Source: Candidatus Handelsmanbacteria bacterium (lineage in GTDB: Bacteria > Latescibacterota > UBA2968 > UBA8231). Taken from it: a DNA stretch of 64,000 bases. The position numbers were made by a program, and so were the translations under genes. Below, in pieces: positions 7,915 through 17,068 of this stretch (its first letter is position 1; each line of letters starts with the position of its first letter). The notes below the pieces were generated by a model. It saw nothing but the letters and a program-made list of their open reading frames with translations. It was not told where the DNA came from and searched no databases. The stretch covers positions 1 to 64,000 of the forward strand of contig VGJS01000017.1 of assembly GCA_016867395.1 (NCBI GenBank), in the 5' to 3' direction.

Positions 7915-9852
7915 GTGGACATCCCAAAAGACCTGCCCGATCTGGACCAGATCCTGGCCATCTACGACCAGGCCGCCCAGGAGTTGCTCAAGGTGGCCCG
8001 TCTCGACGGCCACTTCGCCGGTTGGGACCCCGCGGCTTTGGTCTGGCCGGCCAGCGGCACCGTGGCCCACCCCCTGGGCCTGGAGGGGCTGCGCCAACGC
8101 GTCCTCCTGGTCTCCACCATCTATGAGGGCATCCCCCCCCGCCGCGACAGCCGGCTGGCCGAGGCACACGCGCGCTATGCCCAGGCCCTGCCCGCCTACC
8201 ACCAGGCCAACTGCTTGTACATGCAACTGCGCCGGCAATTTTTGGCCCGGGGGGCTGGCTCTGAGCGCGACTTCCTCCAGCTCTACCAGGGCACCTACCT
8301 CGAAGCCCTGGGCCGCGAGGACCCCTTTCCTTTGGACGCGGGCGAAGAAGCCCTGGTCCAGCTGCGCGTGTCCCGCGCCCCCCTGGCCCACGGCCAGGCT
8401 GTGGCCGAGAAACTGCAGAAAGAGGGAGAGGTGGATGACCCCAGACTCGCAGAAACCTACCTCTGCGAGCGCGGCGGCCAAACCCTTCACCTCCCCCTGC
8501 GCCAGGCCCTGCGCCAACTGGCCGAGGAGGTGGTGGACCTCCTGGCTGCCGGCGAGCACCTGGCCATCCGCTACAACACCTTCAATAACTTCATCTGGCT
8601 GGGCATCTCGGTCTGGAAGGCCCTCACCGAGATAGAGGTCCTGGCCGCGGCCCTGGAGGGCCGGGTGCGCCGGACCTGGTGCGAGAAGCTGCGCTTCTAC
8701 ACCCGCCTGGGCCAGGGCATGCTGCTCAAGTTCCTCCAGGCCCACCAGGAGGACCCGGCCCAGATCAAACCTCGGGAATACTGGTACGGGCAGCAGTATA
8801 GCTACCTGACCCGCGACATGATCGACCTGACCGTCCAACTCGTGGAGGGGGCCAACCGCCTGCACCGCCGCGCCGGGGCTGGCTTCGAGCTGCCCCCAGT
8901 GGAACTCCCTCCCCTGTTGCGCAACCAGGTCAGCGGCCGTTTTCTCGAATACCCCCATGTGGGTCCCAGCGCCCGGCTCTCCTCCCGGCAGCGGTACTGG
9001 CGCCTGCTGCACTGGATCGGGGTCTTCCGCCGGGCAGCGCAGCGCAAACTGCAGATCCAGCGGGCCGGGCTGGAGGAGGAGGCCCGGCTGGCAGCGGCCT
9101 GGGAGAACAACACCGAGTGGGGCACCCGCAGCCTGGAGGTCTTCGGGGTAGAGGTCCGGGTGCTCATCGACCCGCACTTTGCGGCAGTGGCCAGGGAACT
9201 GGACCTGGCCGGCGGCGGGCACAAGGTCGTCTTCTTCCCCACCCATCAGAGCCTGCTCGACCACCCGGTCATGTACCAGGTGCTGCGTTCCCCCGGTTTG
9301 ATGGCGGCGATGGGCTGGGAAAAACCCATGCCCTGCACCCAACTGGCCAGGGCCCGGCTCATGGAGCCGGCCTCCTTCAAGATCGGCAAGCGCCGCTTCT
9401 CCCTCATCGGCGTCGACGCGGCCCAGGCCGACCGGCTGCTGGAGGAGGTGGACGGGTACGTGATCCTGGAACACTCGCAGGACACCGGCAATCCCACCCA
9501 GCGCTTCGCCAAGCTGCTGGAGAAACGGCCCGGAGTCGTGTACGGGGCCGGCACCACCGCCGCCTTCGCCCTGCAATGCCTGCCCATGCAGCACGGCCTC
9601 TTCGCCCAACTGCCCCAGGACCTCGTCATCATCCCCCTGGCCTTCCGCGGCATCCACGCCCTGTGGCCCAAATGCCCCAAGGGCAACCTCCATCTCAGCC
9701 CCGGCCTGGTGGAGGTGATGGTTTCCCCGCCCATGTTGGGGGAGACCACCCTCCTGCCGCGCAAGCGGGCCCTGCGCACCCAGTTGGAGCCGGCCACCCT
9801 CTTCCAGGCCGTACACATCGCCACCCTGCTCAACCCCGAACCCCGGCCCTGA
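7915..9852 (+). CDS. Large glycerophospholipid acyltransferase-like protein (PlsC domain)
   Basis: About 645 residues. The C-terminal 220 residues hold an acyltransferase domain: catalytic His-X4-Asp in THQSLLDHP (about residue 444), a substrate-binding block around LEHSQDTGN, and VIIPLAFRG near the end. The first ~400 residues are helical with no recognised domain, so the architecture is closer to PlsB/GPAT-like proteins than to a simple PlsC. The likely role is acyl transfer to a glycerophosphate or related lipid at the inner membrane. I chose GTG at 7915 because upstream codons overlap the promoter-like sequence; TTG at 7858 is an alternative. It heads a cluster with a PIG-L deacetylase and an ornithine cyclodeaminase homologue. 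Confidence 0.75.
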   Translation: MDIPKDLPDLDQILAIYDQAAQELLKVARLDGHFAGWDPAALVWPASGTVAHPLGLEGLRQRVLLVSTIYEGIPPRRDSRLAEAHARYAQALPAYHQANCLYMQLRRQFLARGAGSERDFLQLYQGTYLEALGREDPFPLDAGEEALVQLRVSRAPLAHGQAVAEKLQKEGEVDDPRLAETYLCERGGQTLHLPLRQALRQLAEEVVDLLAAGEHLAIRYNTFNNFIWLGISVWKALTEIEVLAAALEGRVRRTWCEKLRFYTRLGQGMLLKFLQAHQEDPAQIKPREYWYGQQYSYLTRDMIDLTVQLVEGANRLHRRAGAGFELPPVELPPLLRNQVSGRFLEYPHVGPSARLSSRQRYWRLLHWIGVFRRAAQRKLQIQRAGLEEEARLAAAWENNTEWGTRSLEVFGVEVRVLIDPHFAAVARELDLAGGGHKVVFFPTHQSLLDHPVMYQVLRSPGLMAAMGWEKPMPCTQLARARLMEPASFKIGKRRFSLIGVDAAQADRLLEEVDGYVILEHSQDTGNPTQRFAKLLEKRPGVVYGAGTTAAFALQCLPMQHGLFAQLPQDLVIIPLAFRGIHALWPKCPKGNLHLSPGLVEVMVSPPMLGETTLLPRKRALRTQLEPATLFQAVHIATLLNPEPRP

Positions 9853-9865
9853 ACCGGAGGCGGAC

Positions 9866-10564
9866 ATGGCCGACCAGCCCTGCATCGTCGCCATCGGCGC
9901 CCACACCGCCGACATGGAGTTCACCGCCGGGGCCACCCTGCTCAAGCACGTGCGCCAGGGCTGGCAGGCCCACCTGCTGAGCCTGACCCTGGGCGAGAAG
10001 GGCAGCGCCCGCCTCTCGCCGGCGGAGTACGGGGCCCAGAAAAAGGCCGAGGCCGAGGAGGCCGCCCGCCTGCTGGGGACCACGCCGCACTTCTTTCCGT
10101 ACCTGGATGGGGAGCTGTACGACACCGAAGAGGTGGCTGGGTCCATCGCCCGCCTTTTGCGCCGGCTCCAGCCCCAGGTGATCATCACCCACTGGCGCGA
10201 GAGCATCCACCAGGACCACACCAACACCTACCACCTGGTGCGCCGCGCCCGCTTCCTGGCCACCATCCGCCACTTCGACCTCGACGGTCTGCCGCCCTTG
10301 CGCTGGGCCCGCATGTACTACGCCGACAACTGGGAGGACCCCGAGAACTTCCGGCCCTACGTGTACGTGGACATCAGCGAGGTCTTCGCCGAGTGGGAGC
10401 AGGCCTTCAAGTGCTTCGCCATCGGCCGGGGCGAGGGCGGCTTCCCCTACTGGGACTGGTATCAGGCCCGCACCCGCATCCACGGCATCCACCGGCGGGT
10501 GCAGCACGCCCAGGCCTTTGCAATCGAAGAGGACAGCCGGTTCCTGGTGAAGGAGCTGCTGTGA
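9866..10564 (+). CDS. PIG-L family deacetylase with altered metal motif
   Basis: 232 residues, LmbE/PIG-L fold; members are zinc-dependent N-acetylglucosaminyl deacetylases (MshB, BshB type). The usual A-H-P-D-D-x-E motif reads GAHTADMEF here (residues 11-19): the metal His, second Asp and Glu are kept, but the first Asp, the general base in MshB, is Ala. The distal HQDHTN motif is present. Such A-H-x-x-D-M-E variants form a recognisable subfamily, so it may have altered or lost hydrolase activity. It begins 13 bases after the acyltransferase with GGAGG close by and overlaps the next gene by GTGA. Confidence 0.8.
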   Translation: MADQPCIVAIGAHTADMEFTAGATLLKHVRQGWQAHLLSLTLGEKGSARLSPAEYGAQKKAEAEEAARLLGTTPHFFPYLDGELYDTEEVAGSIARLLRRLQPQVIITHWRESIHQDHTNTYHLVRRARFLATIRHFDLDGLPPLRWARMYYADNWEDPENFRPYVYVDISEVFAEWEQAFKCFAIGRGEGGFPYWDWYQARTRIHGIHRRVQHAQAFAIEEDSRFLVKELL

Positions 10565-11541
10565 GCCAGCTCCTCTCTCCCCTCCTCTACCTGTCGCGGG
10601 ACGACATCGAAAAGCTCGCCCTGCCCATCGACCAGATCATCACCGCCCTGGAGCAGATGTTCCGCGAGAAGGGCCAGGGCCGCACCGAGATGCCGCCCAA
10701 GCCGGGCATCCACACCCGCCCCGACGCATTCATCCACGCCATGCCCGCCTATATCCCCAGCCTTGGGGCGGCGGGCATCAAGTGGATCTCCGGTTACCCC
10801 GAGAACCACCGCCAGGGCCTGCCCTATATCACCGGCCTGCTGATCCTCAACGACCCCGAGACCGGCCTGCCCCTGGCGGTGATGGACGCCACCTGGCTCA
10901 CCGCCCAGCGCACCGGCGCCGCCACCGCCCTGGCCGCCAAGTACCTGGCCCGTCCCGACAGCGCGACAGTGGGCATCCTCGCCTGCGGGGTGCAGGGCCG
11001 CAGCAACCTCGAAGCCCTGGCCACCCTCTTTCCGCTGCGCCGGGTCAAAGCCTTTGACGTGCGGCCCCAGGTAGCCCAGGCCTTTGCCAGGGACATGGGC
11101 GAGGCGCTGCAGCTGGAGATCGCGGTGGTCGACCACCCCAAGGACGCCGTGGCCGGTCTGGACCTGGTGGTCACCAGCGGCCCTATCCTCAAGCACGCCG
11201 CCCCGGCCATCGCGGCGGGCTGGCTGAGCGCCGGGGCCTTTGCCTGCCCGGTGGACTTCGATTCCTACTGGCAGCCGGCCGCCCTGGCCGAAGCCGACCG
11301 CATCGCCACCGACGACCTGGAGCAACTGCGCTACTACCGGAAGGAGGGCTTTTTCCAGCACACCCCCGAGCCCTACGCCGACCTGGGCCAGCTGGCCGCC
11401 GGCCTGGCCCCGGGCCGGCAGCGCAAGGACGAACGCCTGCTCTGCTTCAACCTGGGCCTGGCCCTCGAGGACATGGCCACCGCCATCCTGCTCTACCAAC
11501 GCGCCCGGACCCAGGGCCTGGGCCGGGAACTGCCCCGCTAA
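10561..11541 (+). CDS. Ornithine cyclodeaminase/mu-crystallin family protein
   Basis: 326 residues starting at a GTG that overlaps the PIG-L stop, so translation is probably coupled. It has the family's NAD(P)-binding Rossmann region (VGILACGVQGRSNLEAL) and the conserved N-terminal substrate block (IKWISGYPENHRQGLPY and ATWLTAQRTGAAT). Members include ornithine cyclodeaminase, alanine dehydrogenase, lysine cyclodeaminase and imine reductases, acting in the cytosol on amino or imino acids. The exact substrate cannot be decided. No terminator is obvious after the TAA. Confidence 0.85.
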   Translation: MSQLLSPLLYLSRDDIEKLALPIDQIITALEQMFREKGQGRTEMPPKPGIHTRPDAFIHAMPAYIPSLGAAGIKWISGYPENHRQGLPYITGLLILNDPETGLPLAVMDATWLTAQRTGAATALAAKYLARPDSATVGILACGVQGRSNLEALATLFPLRRVKAFDVRPQVAQAFARDMGEALQLEIAVVDHPKDAVAGLDLVVTSGPILKHAAPAIAAGWLSAGAFACPVDFDSYWQPAALAEADRIATDDLEQLRYYRKEGFFQHTPEPYADLGQLAAGLAPGRQRKDERLLCFNLGLALEDMATAILLYQRARTQGLGRELPR

Positions 11542-11756
11542 GGCCTGTTTGCAAAGCCGCTTTTGGGTCCAAGCCCGAGCGAAAGCAGCGCGGGCAGGGC
11601 GCTCGGAGCAGGTATCTTGCCCCTCAAGTTCGCCGCCTGAGGGCGACCCGAAGACCCGCCCAGTTCCAGGAGGTGGGCGTCCCGCAGATCCGCACCGCTT
11701 GCCGCCGGGCGACACCAGAATGACGTTTACCGACAGGTCATAAGGAGGATCCGACC
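11542..11756 (+). promoter_or_regulatory. 215-base leader before the sugar-acid operon
   Basis: No gene is seen. It contains TATCTTG at 11613-11619, the same motif as the good promoter at 33096-33124, but without a recognisable -35. If it is the start region, the 5' leader is about 130 bases. A CGAGCG/CGCTCG inverted pair lies just before it. A strong ribosome binding site (AAGGAGG) precedes the ATG at 11757. Confidence 0.3.
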
Positions 11757-12749
11757 ATGCACATCACCGATATCACCTTCCACCGCGGCGCCGGTCTGCT
11801 GCGGCTCTGCACCGACGGAGCCCAGGAGGGCTGGGCCGCCGGCGCCACCGCCGCTGCTGCCGAGGCCATCGACGCGGTGTACCGGCCCCTGCTGCTGGGG
11901 GGCACCCCCTGGGAACGCGAGCGGCTCTGGCAGCGCCTGCGCCAGGCTGGCCGGGCCGCCGGCCTGCCGCCCTCCACCTGGGGCCTGGTCGACATCGCCC
12001 TGTGGGATCTGCTCGGCAAGGCCCAGGGCCTGCCGGTCTACCGGGTCATCGGCGGTTTCCGCGACCGGGTGCCCGCGTACCTGCGCGGCACCCCGGGGGT
12101 AGGCATGGAAGCGGCGGCACACGAGGCCCTGGCCGCGCGCGACGCCGGTTTCTGGGGGTATGGCTTTGCGGCGGCGGGACGGTCGCACGCCGACCTGCGC
12201 CAGCTGCGGCAGGCAGTGGGGGGCGAGTTCCGCCTGCTGTGCGACGGGGCCGGCCTCGACCTGGAAGGGGCCCTGGCCCTGGGCCGGGGCCTCGAAGAGA
12301 TAGACGCCCACTGGTTCGCCGAGCCCCTGCGCGACGACGACCTCACCGGACTGCAGCAACTGGCCGATGCCCTCGACCTGCCGGTGGTCGCCGGCGCCTT
12401 TGCCGGCGCTTCGCTGCAACTGGCCACCCGGGCATTGAGCACCCGCGCCGTCGACCGCCTGCGGGCGACCCTCCCCACCGCCGGGGGCATCACCGATGTG
12501 CTCAAACTGGCGCGCGGCGCCGAGGCCCTGGGCCTCAACTGCGAGATCGACTGGGACCGGCAGGGCAGCCCGCACGCGGCGGCCCAGCTGCTGGCAGCGG
12601 TGCGCAACGCCGAGTTCTTCGCCGCCGATCCCGCCGACCGCCCCGGCCACCCCGCCCTGCTGCCGCTGGCCCTGGCCGGCGGGGAACTGCACCTGCCCGC
12701 GGCGCCCGGCCTGGGCGTGCAACTGGCCGACCCCACCTCAGCTGTTTAG
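11757..12749 (+). CDS. Enolase-superfamily protein lacking key catalytic residues
   Basis: 330 residues, shorter than typical mandelate racemase/muconate lactonizing enzymes (360-400). The capping domain and barrel are recognisable (GLVDIALWDLLGKAQGLPVY). Two metal positions remain (the Asp of LLCDGAGLD and the Glu of WFAEPL). The second-strand Lys-x-Lys site reads YGFAAAG, and the third metal carboxylate site reads VVAGAFAG with Ala. It therefore probably lacks normal acid-base chemistry. It has a strong AAGGAGG ribosome binding site and is followed after 10 bases by an intact superfamily member, so it may be a partner, regulator or decaying duplicate. Confidence 0.8.
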   Translation: MHITDITFHRGAGLLRLCTDGAQEGWAAGATAAAAEAIDAVYRPLLLGGTPWERERLWQRLRQAGRAAGLPPSTWGLVDIALWDLLGKAQGLPVYRVIGGFRDRVPAYLRGTPGVGMEAAAHEALAARDAGFWGYGFAAAGRSHADLRQLRQAVGGEFRLLCDGAGLDLEGALALGRGLEEIDAHWFAEPLRDDDLTGLQQLADALDLPVVAGAFAGASLQLATRALSTRAVDRLRATLPTAGGITDVLKLARGAEALGLNCEIDWDRQGSPHAAAQLLAAVRNAEFFAADPADRPGHPALLPLALAGGELHLPAAPGLGVQLADPTSAV

Positions 12750-12759
12750 GAGGACCTCG

Positions 12760-13950
12760 ATGCGGATCACCAAAGCGACCTTCTACCTCCACCAGGCTGC
12801 CCCGCAGGTGCGGTCGGTGAGTTTCTCGAACCGCGGCAGTCTCCAGAAGGTGCGGCCGGGGCTTTCGGGCCTGTTCAGCCATTCCGAGGGCATGGGCTGG
12901 AGGGATAACTTCCATCTCGACTTCACCGCCCCAGGCCCGGCTCCCACCTACCGGCTGCAGCTGCGGCTGCACACCGACGGCGGCCTCGATGCGTACGCCG
13001 ACTGGGCCTCGGGCTACAGCCCCACCGAGCTGGAGTGGGAGGCCAAGAAGGTGCTGGCCACCCTCACTCCCCTGGTGATGGGCGTCGATGCCTTCGACCG
13101 CGAGTACGTCTGGCAGCGATTGTGGTACGCGCAGCGTTTCTTCTACACCGGCCGCCAGCCCCTGGACACCCTCGACCGCATGCTCTGGGACCTGGCCAGC
13201 CGCCACGCCCGCCAGCCCGTGTACCGCCTCTTGGGTGGGGCCCGCGACGCGGTGCCGGCGTACGCCAACTTCGGCGGGGCCACCATCGAGGCGCTGGTGG
13301 CCAGCTGCCTGGAGAAGCAGGCCCAGGGTTTTGTCGGCGGCAAGGACCACTCCTACCGCGGCGTGGCCGAGAACATCCAGATGGCCCGCCAACTGCGCGC
13401 CGCCCTGGGCGACGACTTCATCCTGCTCCACGACCCGGTGGAGTCCTACACCTGCGAGGAGGCCATCCGCATCGGCCGCGAGCTGGAGCGGCAGCACTAC
13501 GGCTGGATCGAGGAGCCCTTGCAGGACTACGATATCCTCGGCCTGCAGACCCTGTGCAAGGCCCTGGACCTGCCGGTACTAGCTCTGGAGTGGATCGGGG
13601 CCATCGGCGGCCAGCCCTTCAACGCGGCGCCCTACGTGGCCCTGCAGGCCACCGACATCGTGCGCCAGCGCGGCATCGGCATCACCGGCCAGCTCAAGGT
13701 GGCGCAGCTGGCCGAGAGCATGGGGGTGCCGGTGCACGGGGGCGACCCGCACGTGGTCTTGGCCATCCACAACGACCCGCTCTTCGAGGCCTTCATGGGG
13801 CTGCGGCCGGAACCGCCGGCCGAGGAACTCGACTGCCGCGGCACCCTGGTGGTGGACCAGGGGGTGATGCGCATCGCCTGGCGCGACGTCCCCCCCGCCG
13901 AGCCCGACTGGGACGAGGCGGCCCGTAGCGCGGTGATGGTCATCGCGTGA
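12760..13950 (+). CDS. Mandelate racemase/muconate lactonizing enzyme family dehydratase
   Basis: 396 residues, full-length enolase superfamily. The three Mg(II) carboxylates are visible: Asp in LLHDPVES, Glu in WIEEPL and Glu in LALEWIG. There is a basic KDH at the second-strand position and a terminal catalytic region with VHGGDPHVVL. Likely reaction: abstraction of a proton alpha to a carboxylate, for example dehydration of a sugar acid. ATG at 12760 follows TAGGAGG. The GTGA overlap with an MFS transporter suggests the substrate is imported by the next gene product. Specificity is unknown. Confidence 0.85.
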   Translation: MRITKATFYLHQAAPQVRSVSFSNRGSLQKVRPGLSGLFSHSEGMGWRDNFHLDFTAPGPAPTYRLQLRLHTDGGLDAYADWASGYSPTELEWEAKKVLATLTPLVMGVDAFDREYVWQRLWYAQRFFYTGRQPLDTLDRMLWDLASRHARQPVYRLLGGARDAVPAYANFGGATIEALVASCLEKQAQGFVGGKDHSYRGVAENIQMARQLRAALGDDFILLHDPVESYTCEEAIRIGRELERQHYGWIEEPLQDYDILGLQTLCKALDLPVLALEWIGAIGGQPFNAAPYVALQATDIVRQRGIGITGQLKVAQLAESMGVPVHGGDPHVVLAIHNDPLFEAFMGLRPEPPAEELDCRGTLVVDQGVMRIAWRDVPPAEPDWDEAARSAVMVIA

Positions 13951-15269
13951 AGGGGACCGACGACGCCGTCGGTCCGCACCCGCCGGAGCACGGGAAAACG
14001 CCCACCGAGGCCGAGAAGGTGCGGCGTCTGCCCTGGGCCCTGTGCAGCAGCGGCCTGAGCAGCGTGTACAGCACCCTGACCCTGGGCACGGTGGTGGTGC
14101 TTTTCTACGACCAACTCGGCCTGCCCAAGATCCAGATCGGGCTGCTCAACGCCCTGATCTTCCTGCCCGGCCCCCTGGCCCTGGTGGTGGCGCCCCTGGC
14201 GGCGCGCTGGGGCTTCAAGCGCACCTATCTCTGGTTCTACGGCGGCCGCAAGCTCGTCCTGGCCCTGCTGGCGGCCTGCCCCTGGGTGCTGCAACAGTCC
14301 GGCATGGGCGGGCTCATCGCCTTCACCACGGCGGTGATGGCCGTCTACGGGGTCCTGCGGGTCATCGCCGAAACCGCTGTGTACCCCTGGGCCCACGAGT
14401 TCGTCCCCAACCGCCTGCGCGGCCAGTTCGGCGCCCTGAGCAACATCGTCTCGACCCTGGTCGGCCTTGGAGCCGTCGCCTGGGCCGGGACCTTTCTGTC
14501 GGCCCACCCCGGCCTGGCCGCTTTCCAGCAGCTCATTCTCCTGGGCTGCGCCTTCGGCCTGGCTTCGGTGCTGGTCAAGCTGCCGCTGCCCGGCGGCAGG
14601 CCCTCCCTCGCTGCCGGATCACAGCGAGCCCACTTCGGCGCCATGCGCCAGGCCCTGCGCGATCTTGGCCTGCGCCGTTTCCTGTGGGGCCTGTTGCTGG
14701 TGACCCTGGCCACCCAGGCCTGGGGTTCCTTCCTGCCGCTCTATCTCAAGGAACAGCTCGGCCTGGATGATGGCGCCGTGGTCGGGCTGCAGACCTGTTA
14801 CCTGCTGGGCACCCTGGTGTGGAGTTATCTGTGGGGCTGGGGCGCGGATCGGTTCGGCAGCCGGCCGGTGCTCCTGGCCGGGCTGGCAGGCATGCTGCTC
14901 CTGCCGCCCTTGTGGCTGTGGTTGCCCCGCGGCCAGGAGGACACGGCGGTCTGGGCCGGCGTGGTCTCGGCCCTGTGGGGCGCCGGCTCCATCGGCTACA
15001 GCATCGGCCAGGAGCGCCAACTCTACGTTGAGGTGGTACCAGCCGAGCGGAAGACCGAGTACATGGCCCTCTACTACACCTGGGCCCAACTGGGGGCCGT
15101 GGTCAGTCCCCTGCTGGCGGGCTGGGGCCTGGATCAGGCCGCTGCCCTGCGGGGCGAGTTCGCAGGCCTGCCGCTGGACCCCTACACTCCCTTCTTCATC
15201 CTCAGCTTCGCCGGCCTCTGCGCCGGCACGGCCCTGTTCGCGCGTATGGCCGGGAGCAGGCGGCCGTGA
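13947..15269 (+). CDS. Major facilitator superfamily transporter
   Basis: 440 residues with about 12 hydrophobic segments in two halves. MFS-type loop motifs include FLPGPLALVVAPLAARWGFKR and WGWGADRFGSRPVLLAG (the second-half D-R-x-G-x-R loop). Inner-membrane secondary transporter, probably for a sugar acid or related product handled by the neighbouring enolase-superfamily enzyme and epimerase. The start GTG overlaps the previous stop and its end overlaps the next start, giving a four-gene coupled run. Confidence 0.85.
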   Translation: MKGTDDAVGPHPPEHGKTPTEAEKVRRLPWALCSSGLSSVYSTLTLGTVVVLFYDQLGLPKIQIGLLNALIFLPGPLALVVAPLAARWGFKRTYLWFYGGRKLVLALLAACPWVLQQSGMGGLIAFTTAVMAVYGVLRVIAETAVYPWAHEFVPNRLRGQFGALSNIVSTLVGLGAVAWAGTFLSAHPGLAAFQQLILLGCAFGLASVLVKLPLPGGRPSLAAGSQRAHFGAMRQALRDLGLRRFLWGLLLVTLATQAWGSFLPLYLKEQLGLDDGAVVGLQTCYLLGTLVWSYLWGWGADRFGSRPVLLAGLAGMLLLPPLWLWLPRGQEDTAVWAGVVSALWGAGSIGYSIGQERQLYVEVVPAERKTEYMALYYTWAQLGAVVSPLLAGWGLDQAAALRGEFAGLPLDPYTPFFILSFAGLCAGTALFARMAGSRRP

Positions 15270-15991
15270 GCCGCCGCCGGGTGCTGCTCACCGGTGCCGC
15301 CGGCATGGTGGGGGGCATCCTGCGCCACCACTGGGGCGACCGCTACCACCTGCGCCTGGCCGACCTTCGCCCCGTGTTCGACCCGGCGCCCCACGAGGAG
15401 CCCTGGCCCTGCGACCTGACCCGGCGCGAAGACTGCGCCGCCGCCTGCCAGGGCATGGACACGGTGGTGCACCTGGCCGCCGACGCCGGCAGCGAGGACT
15501 TCGACGGTTCCCTGCTGCCGCGCAACATCATCGGCCCTGTTTACCTGCTGGAGGCGGCGGCTGCCGCCCTATGCCGCCGGGTGGTACTGGTCAGCAGCAT
15601 CTACGCCGTGCGTGGGTACGGCCCAGGGCAACCCATTACCCCGGACCAGCCGGTGTTTCCCCAGGGGATCTACGGGGCCACCAAATGCTGGGCCGAGGCC
15701 CTGGCCCGCGACTTCTCTGCCCGCTGCCGGCTTTCGTGCCTGGCCGTGCGCCTGGGCCGGCCCACCTTCGACCAGGCCGGTGACTGGGACCCCGACCAGC
15801 CCAGCTACCTGATCTCGCCGCGCGACACGGCGCAGCTCTTCGCCCGTTGCATCGAGGTGCCGGGGATCGATTTCGCCATCGTGCACGGCAGTTCCCAGCA
15901 TCGGCGCATGTGGCTGGACCTCGCCGCCACCACCGCCCTGCTGGGCTACGTGCCCCAGGACGGCACCGCCTTGCCGCGCCAGCCCCGTTGA
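15266..15991 (+). CDS. NAD(P)-dependent epimerase/dehydratase (extended SDR type)
   Basis: 241 residues. The N-terminal nucleotide motif is LLTGAAGMVGGIL (TGxxGxxG), and the catalytic Tyr-x3-Lys appears in GIYGATKCWAEAL at about residue 135, with Ser in LVSSIYAVRG. The short length resembles uronate dehydrogenase-like SDRs. In the context of sugar-acid dehydratase homologues and a transporter, a role in uronate or aldonate oxidation is plausible but inferred. Starts with a GTG overlapping the MFS stop. Confidence 0.8.
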   Translation: MSRRRVLLTGAAGMVGGILRHHWGDRYHLRLADLRPVFDPAPHEEPWPCDLTRREDCAAACQGMDTVVHLAADAGSEDFDGSLLPRNIIGPVYLLEAAAAALCRRVVLVSSIYAVRGYGPGQPITPDQPVFPQGIYGATKCWAEALARDFSARCRLSCLAVRLGRPTFDQAGDWDPDQPSYLISPRDTAQLFARCIEVPGIDFAIVHGSSQHRRMWLDLAATTALLGYVPQDGTALPRQPR

Positions 15992-16101
15992 ACCCGGCGA
16001 GGGGCCGCCGTAGATTCGGCCGTAGCAGCGGAAACCCCGGCGGGCTGCGGGGGCGACCTCCGCTCCGCTGATCGCGCCTGCTCCGCCGAGGAGTCACCCC
16101 G

Positions 16102-17046
16102 ATGCCCGACCTCCAGCTCCGCAGCTACCGCAGCGCCGACGAAAGCGCGCTCCTGGCCCTGTGGAGCGCCAGCCTGCCCTTCGACGCCATCGACGCGGCC
16201 ACCTTCCACATCAAGGTGCTGCTCGACCCCAACTTCCACCCCGACTGGCTGCTGCTGGCCGAACGCGAAGGCCACCTGGCCGGCTTCTGCCTCTGCCTGA
16301 TCCGCCGGGTGCCCATGGACAAGGGCGGCCTGGACCCGGAGAGCGGCTGGATCACCGCCCTGGGGGTGCATCCCGAACAGCGCCGGCAGGGGGTGGGCAA
16401 CGCCCTGATCGAGCGGGCACTCGAACTCTTCCGCAACGCCGGCCGCAGGCAGGTCTCCCTCTCCCCTTACACCCCCAAGTACTTCGTGCCCGGCGTGGAC
16501 GTGTGCCACTACGCCGAGGGCCTGGCCTTCCTCGAAAAACGCGGCTTCGCCGTCACCTCGCGGCCCCTCAGCATGGATGCCAATATCGTGCTGCTCGACC
16601 CCCGTCCCTACCAGGAGCGGGAACGGGTCCTGGCCGCACAGGGCATCCAGATCCAGGCGCTGCAGCCCCACCAGCTCCCCGACCTGATGACCTTCCTCCA
16701 GGAACACATGCCGGGCGACTGGGTGCGCCACGGCCGCGAACTGCTCGGCGACATCAGCAGGGGGCGCGGCACCTGGGCGCAGTTCACCCTGGCCTGGCAC
16801 CACGGCCAGGTGGTGGGCTACTGCCAGTTCGAGGGGGAACACTTCGGGCCCTTCGGGGTGCGCGAAGGCATGCAGGGCCAGGGCATTGGCACCGTGCTCC
16901 TGGCCCGCTGCCTGCGGGCCATGCAGGAACAGGGCCACCACCACGCCTGGGTGTTGTGGACCAGCGACGAAAACGCCGACAAGGTTTACGGCCGCTTCGG
17001 CTTCAGGGAAACCCGCCGTTTTGCGGTGCTGCGGCGCCTGCTCTGA
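16102..17046 (+). CDS. Tandem GNAT acetyltransferase
   Basis: 314 residues made of two GNAT domains. The first has the acetyl-CoA loop in LGVHPEQRRQGVGNALIERA (residues about 91-110); the second has GVREGMQGQGIGTVLLARCL (about 253-272) and a characteristic end (ADKVYGRFGFRETRRF). Double GNAT proteins include mycothiol synthase-like enzymes, and the N-terminal copy is sometimes inactive; here both keep a Q/G-x-x-G/A-like loop. The acceptor is unknown. It is preceded by GAGGAG and a 110-base gap after the epimerase, and may share that operon. Confidence 0.8.
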   Translation: MPDLQLRSYRSADESALLALWSASLPFDAIDAATFHIKVLLDPNFHPDWLLLAEREGHLAGFCLCLIRRVPMDKGGLDPESGWITALGVHPEQRRQGVGNALIERALELFRNAGRRQVSLSPYTPKYFVPGVDVCHYAEGLAFLEKRGFAVTSRPLSMDANIVLLDPRPYQERERVLAAQGIQIQALQPHQLPDLMTFLQEHMPGDWVRHGRELLGDISRGRGTWAQFTLAWHHGQVVGYCQFEGEHFGPFGVREGMQGQGIGTVLLARCLRAMQEQGHHHAWVLWTSDENADKVYGRFGFRETRRFAVLRRLL

Positions 17047-17068
17047 GCCCAAACCAGGAGTTGTCCCG

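Noticed and set aside
7714-10227. An 837-codon open frame on the minus strand opposite the acyltransferase and PIG-L genes
   Set aside because: It is antisense to well-supported genes and its sequence is a low-complexity Gly/Ala/Gln-rich shadow produced by high G+C at third positions.
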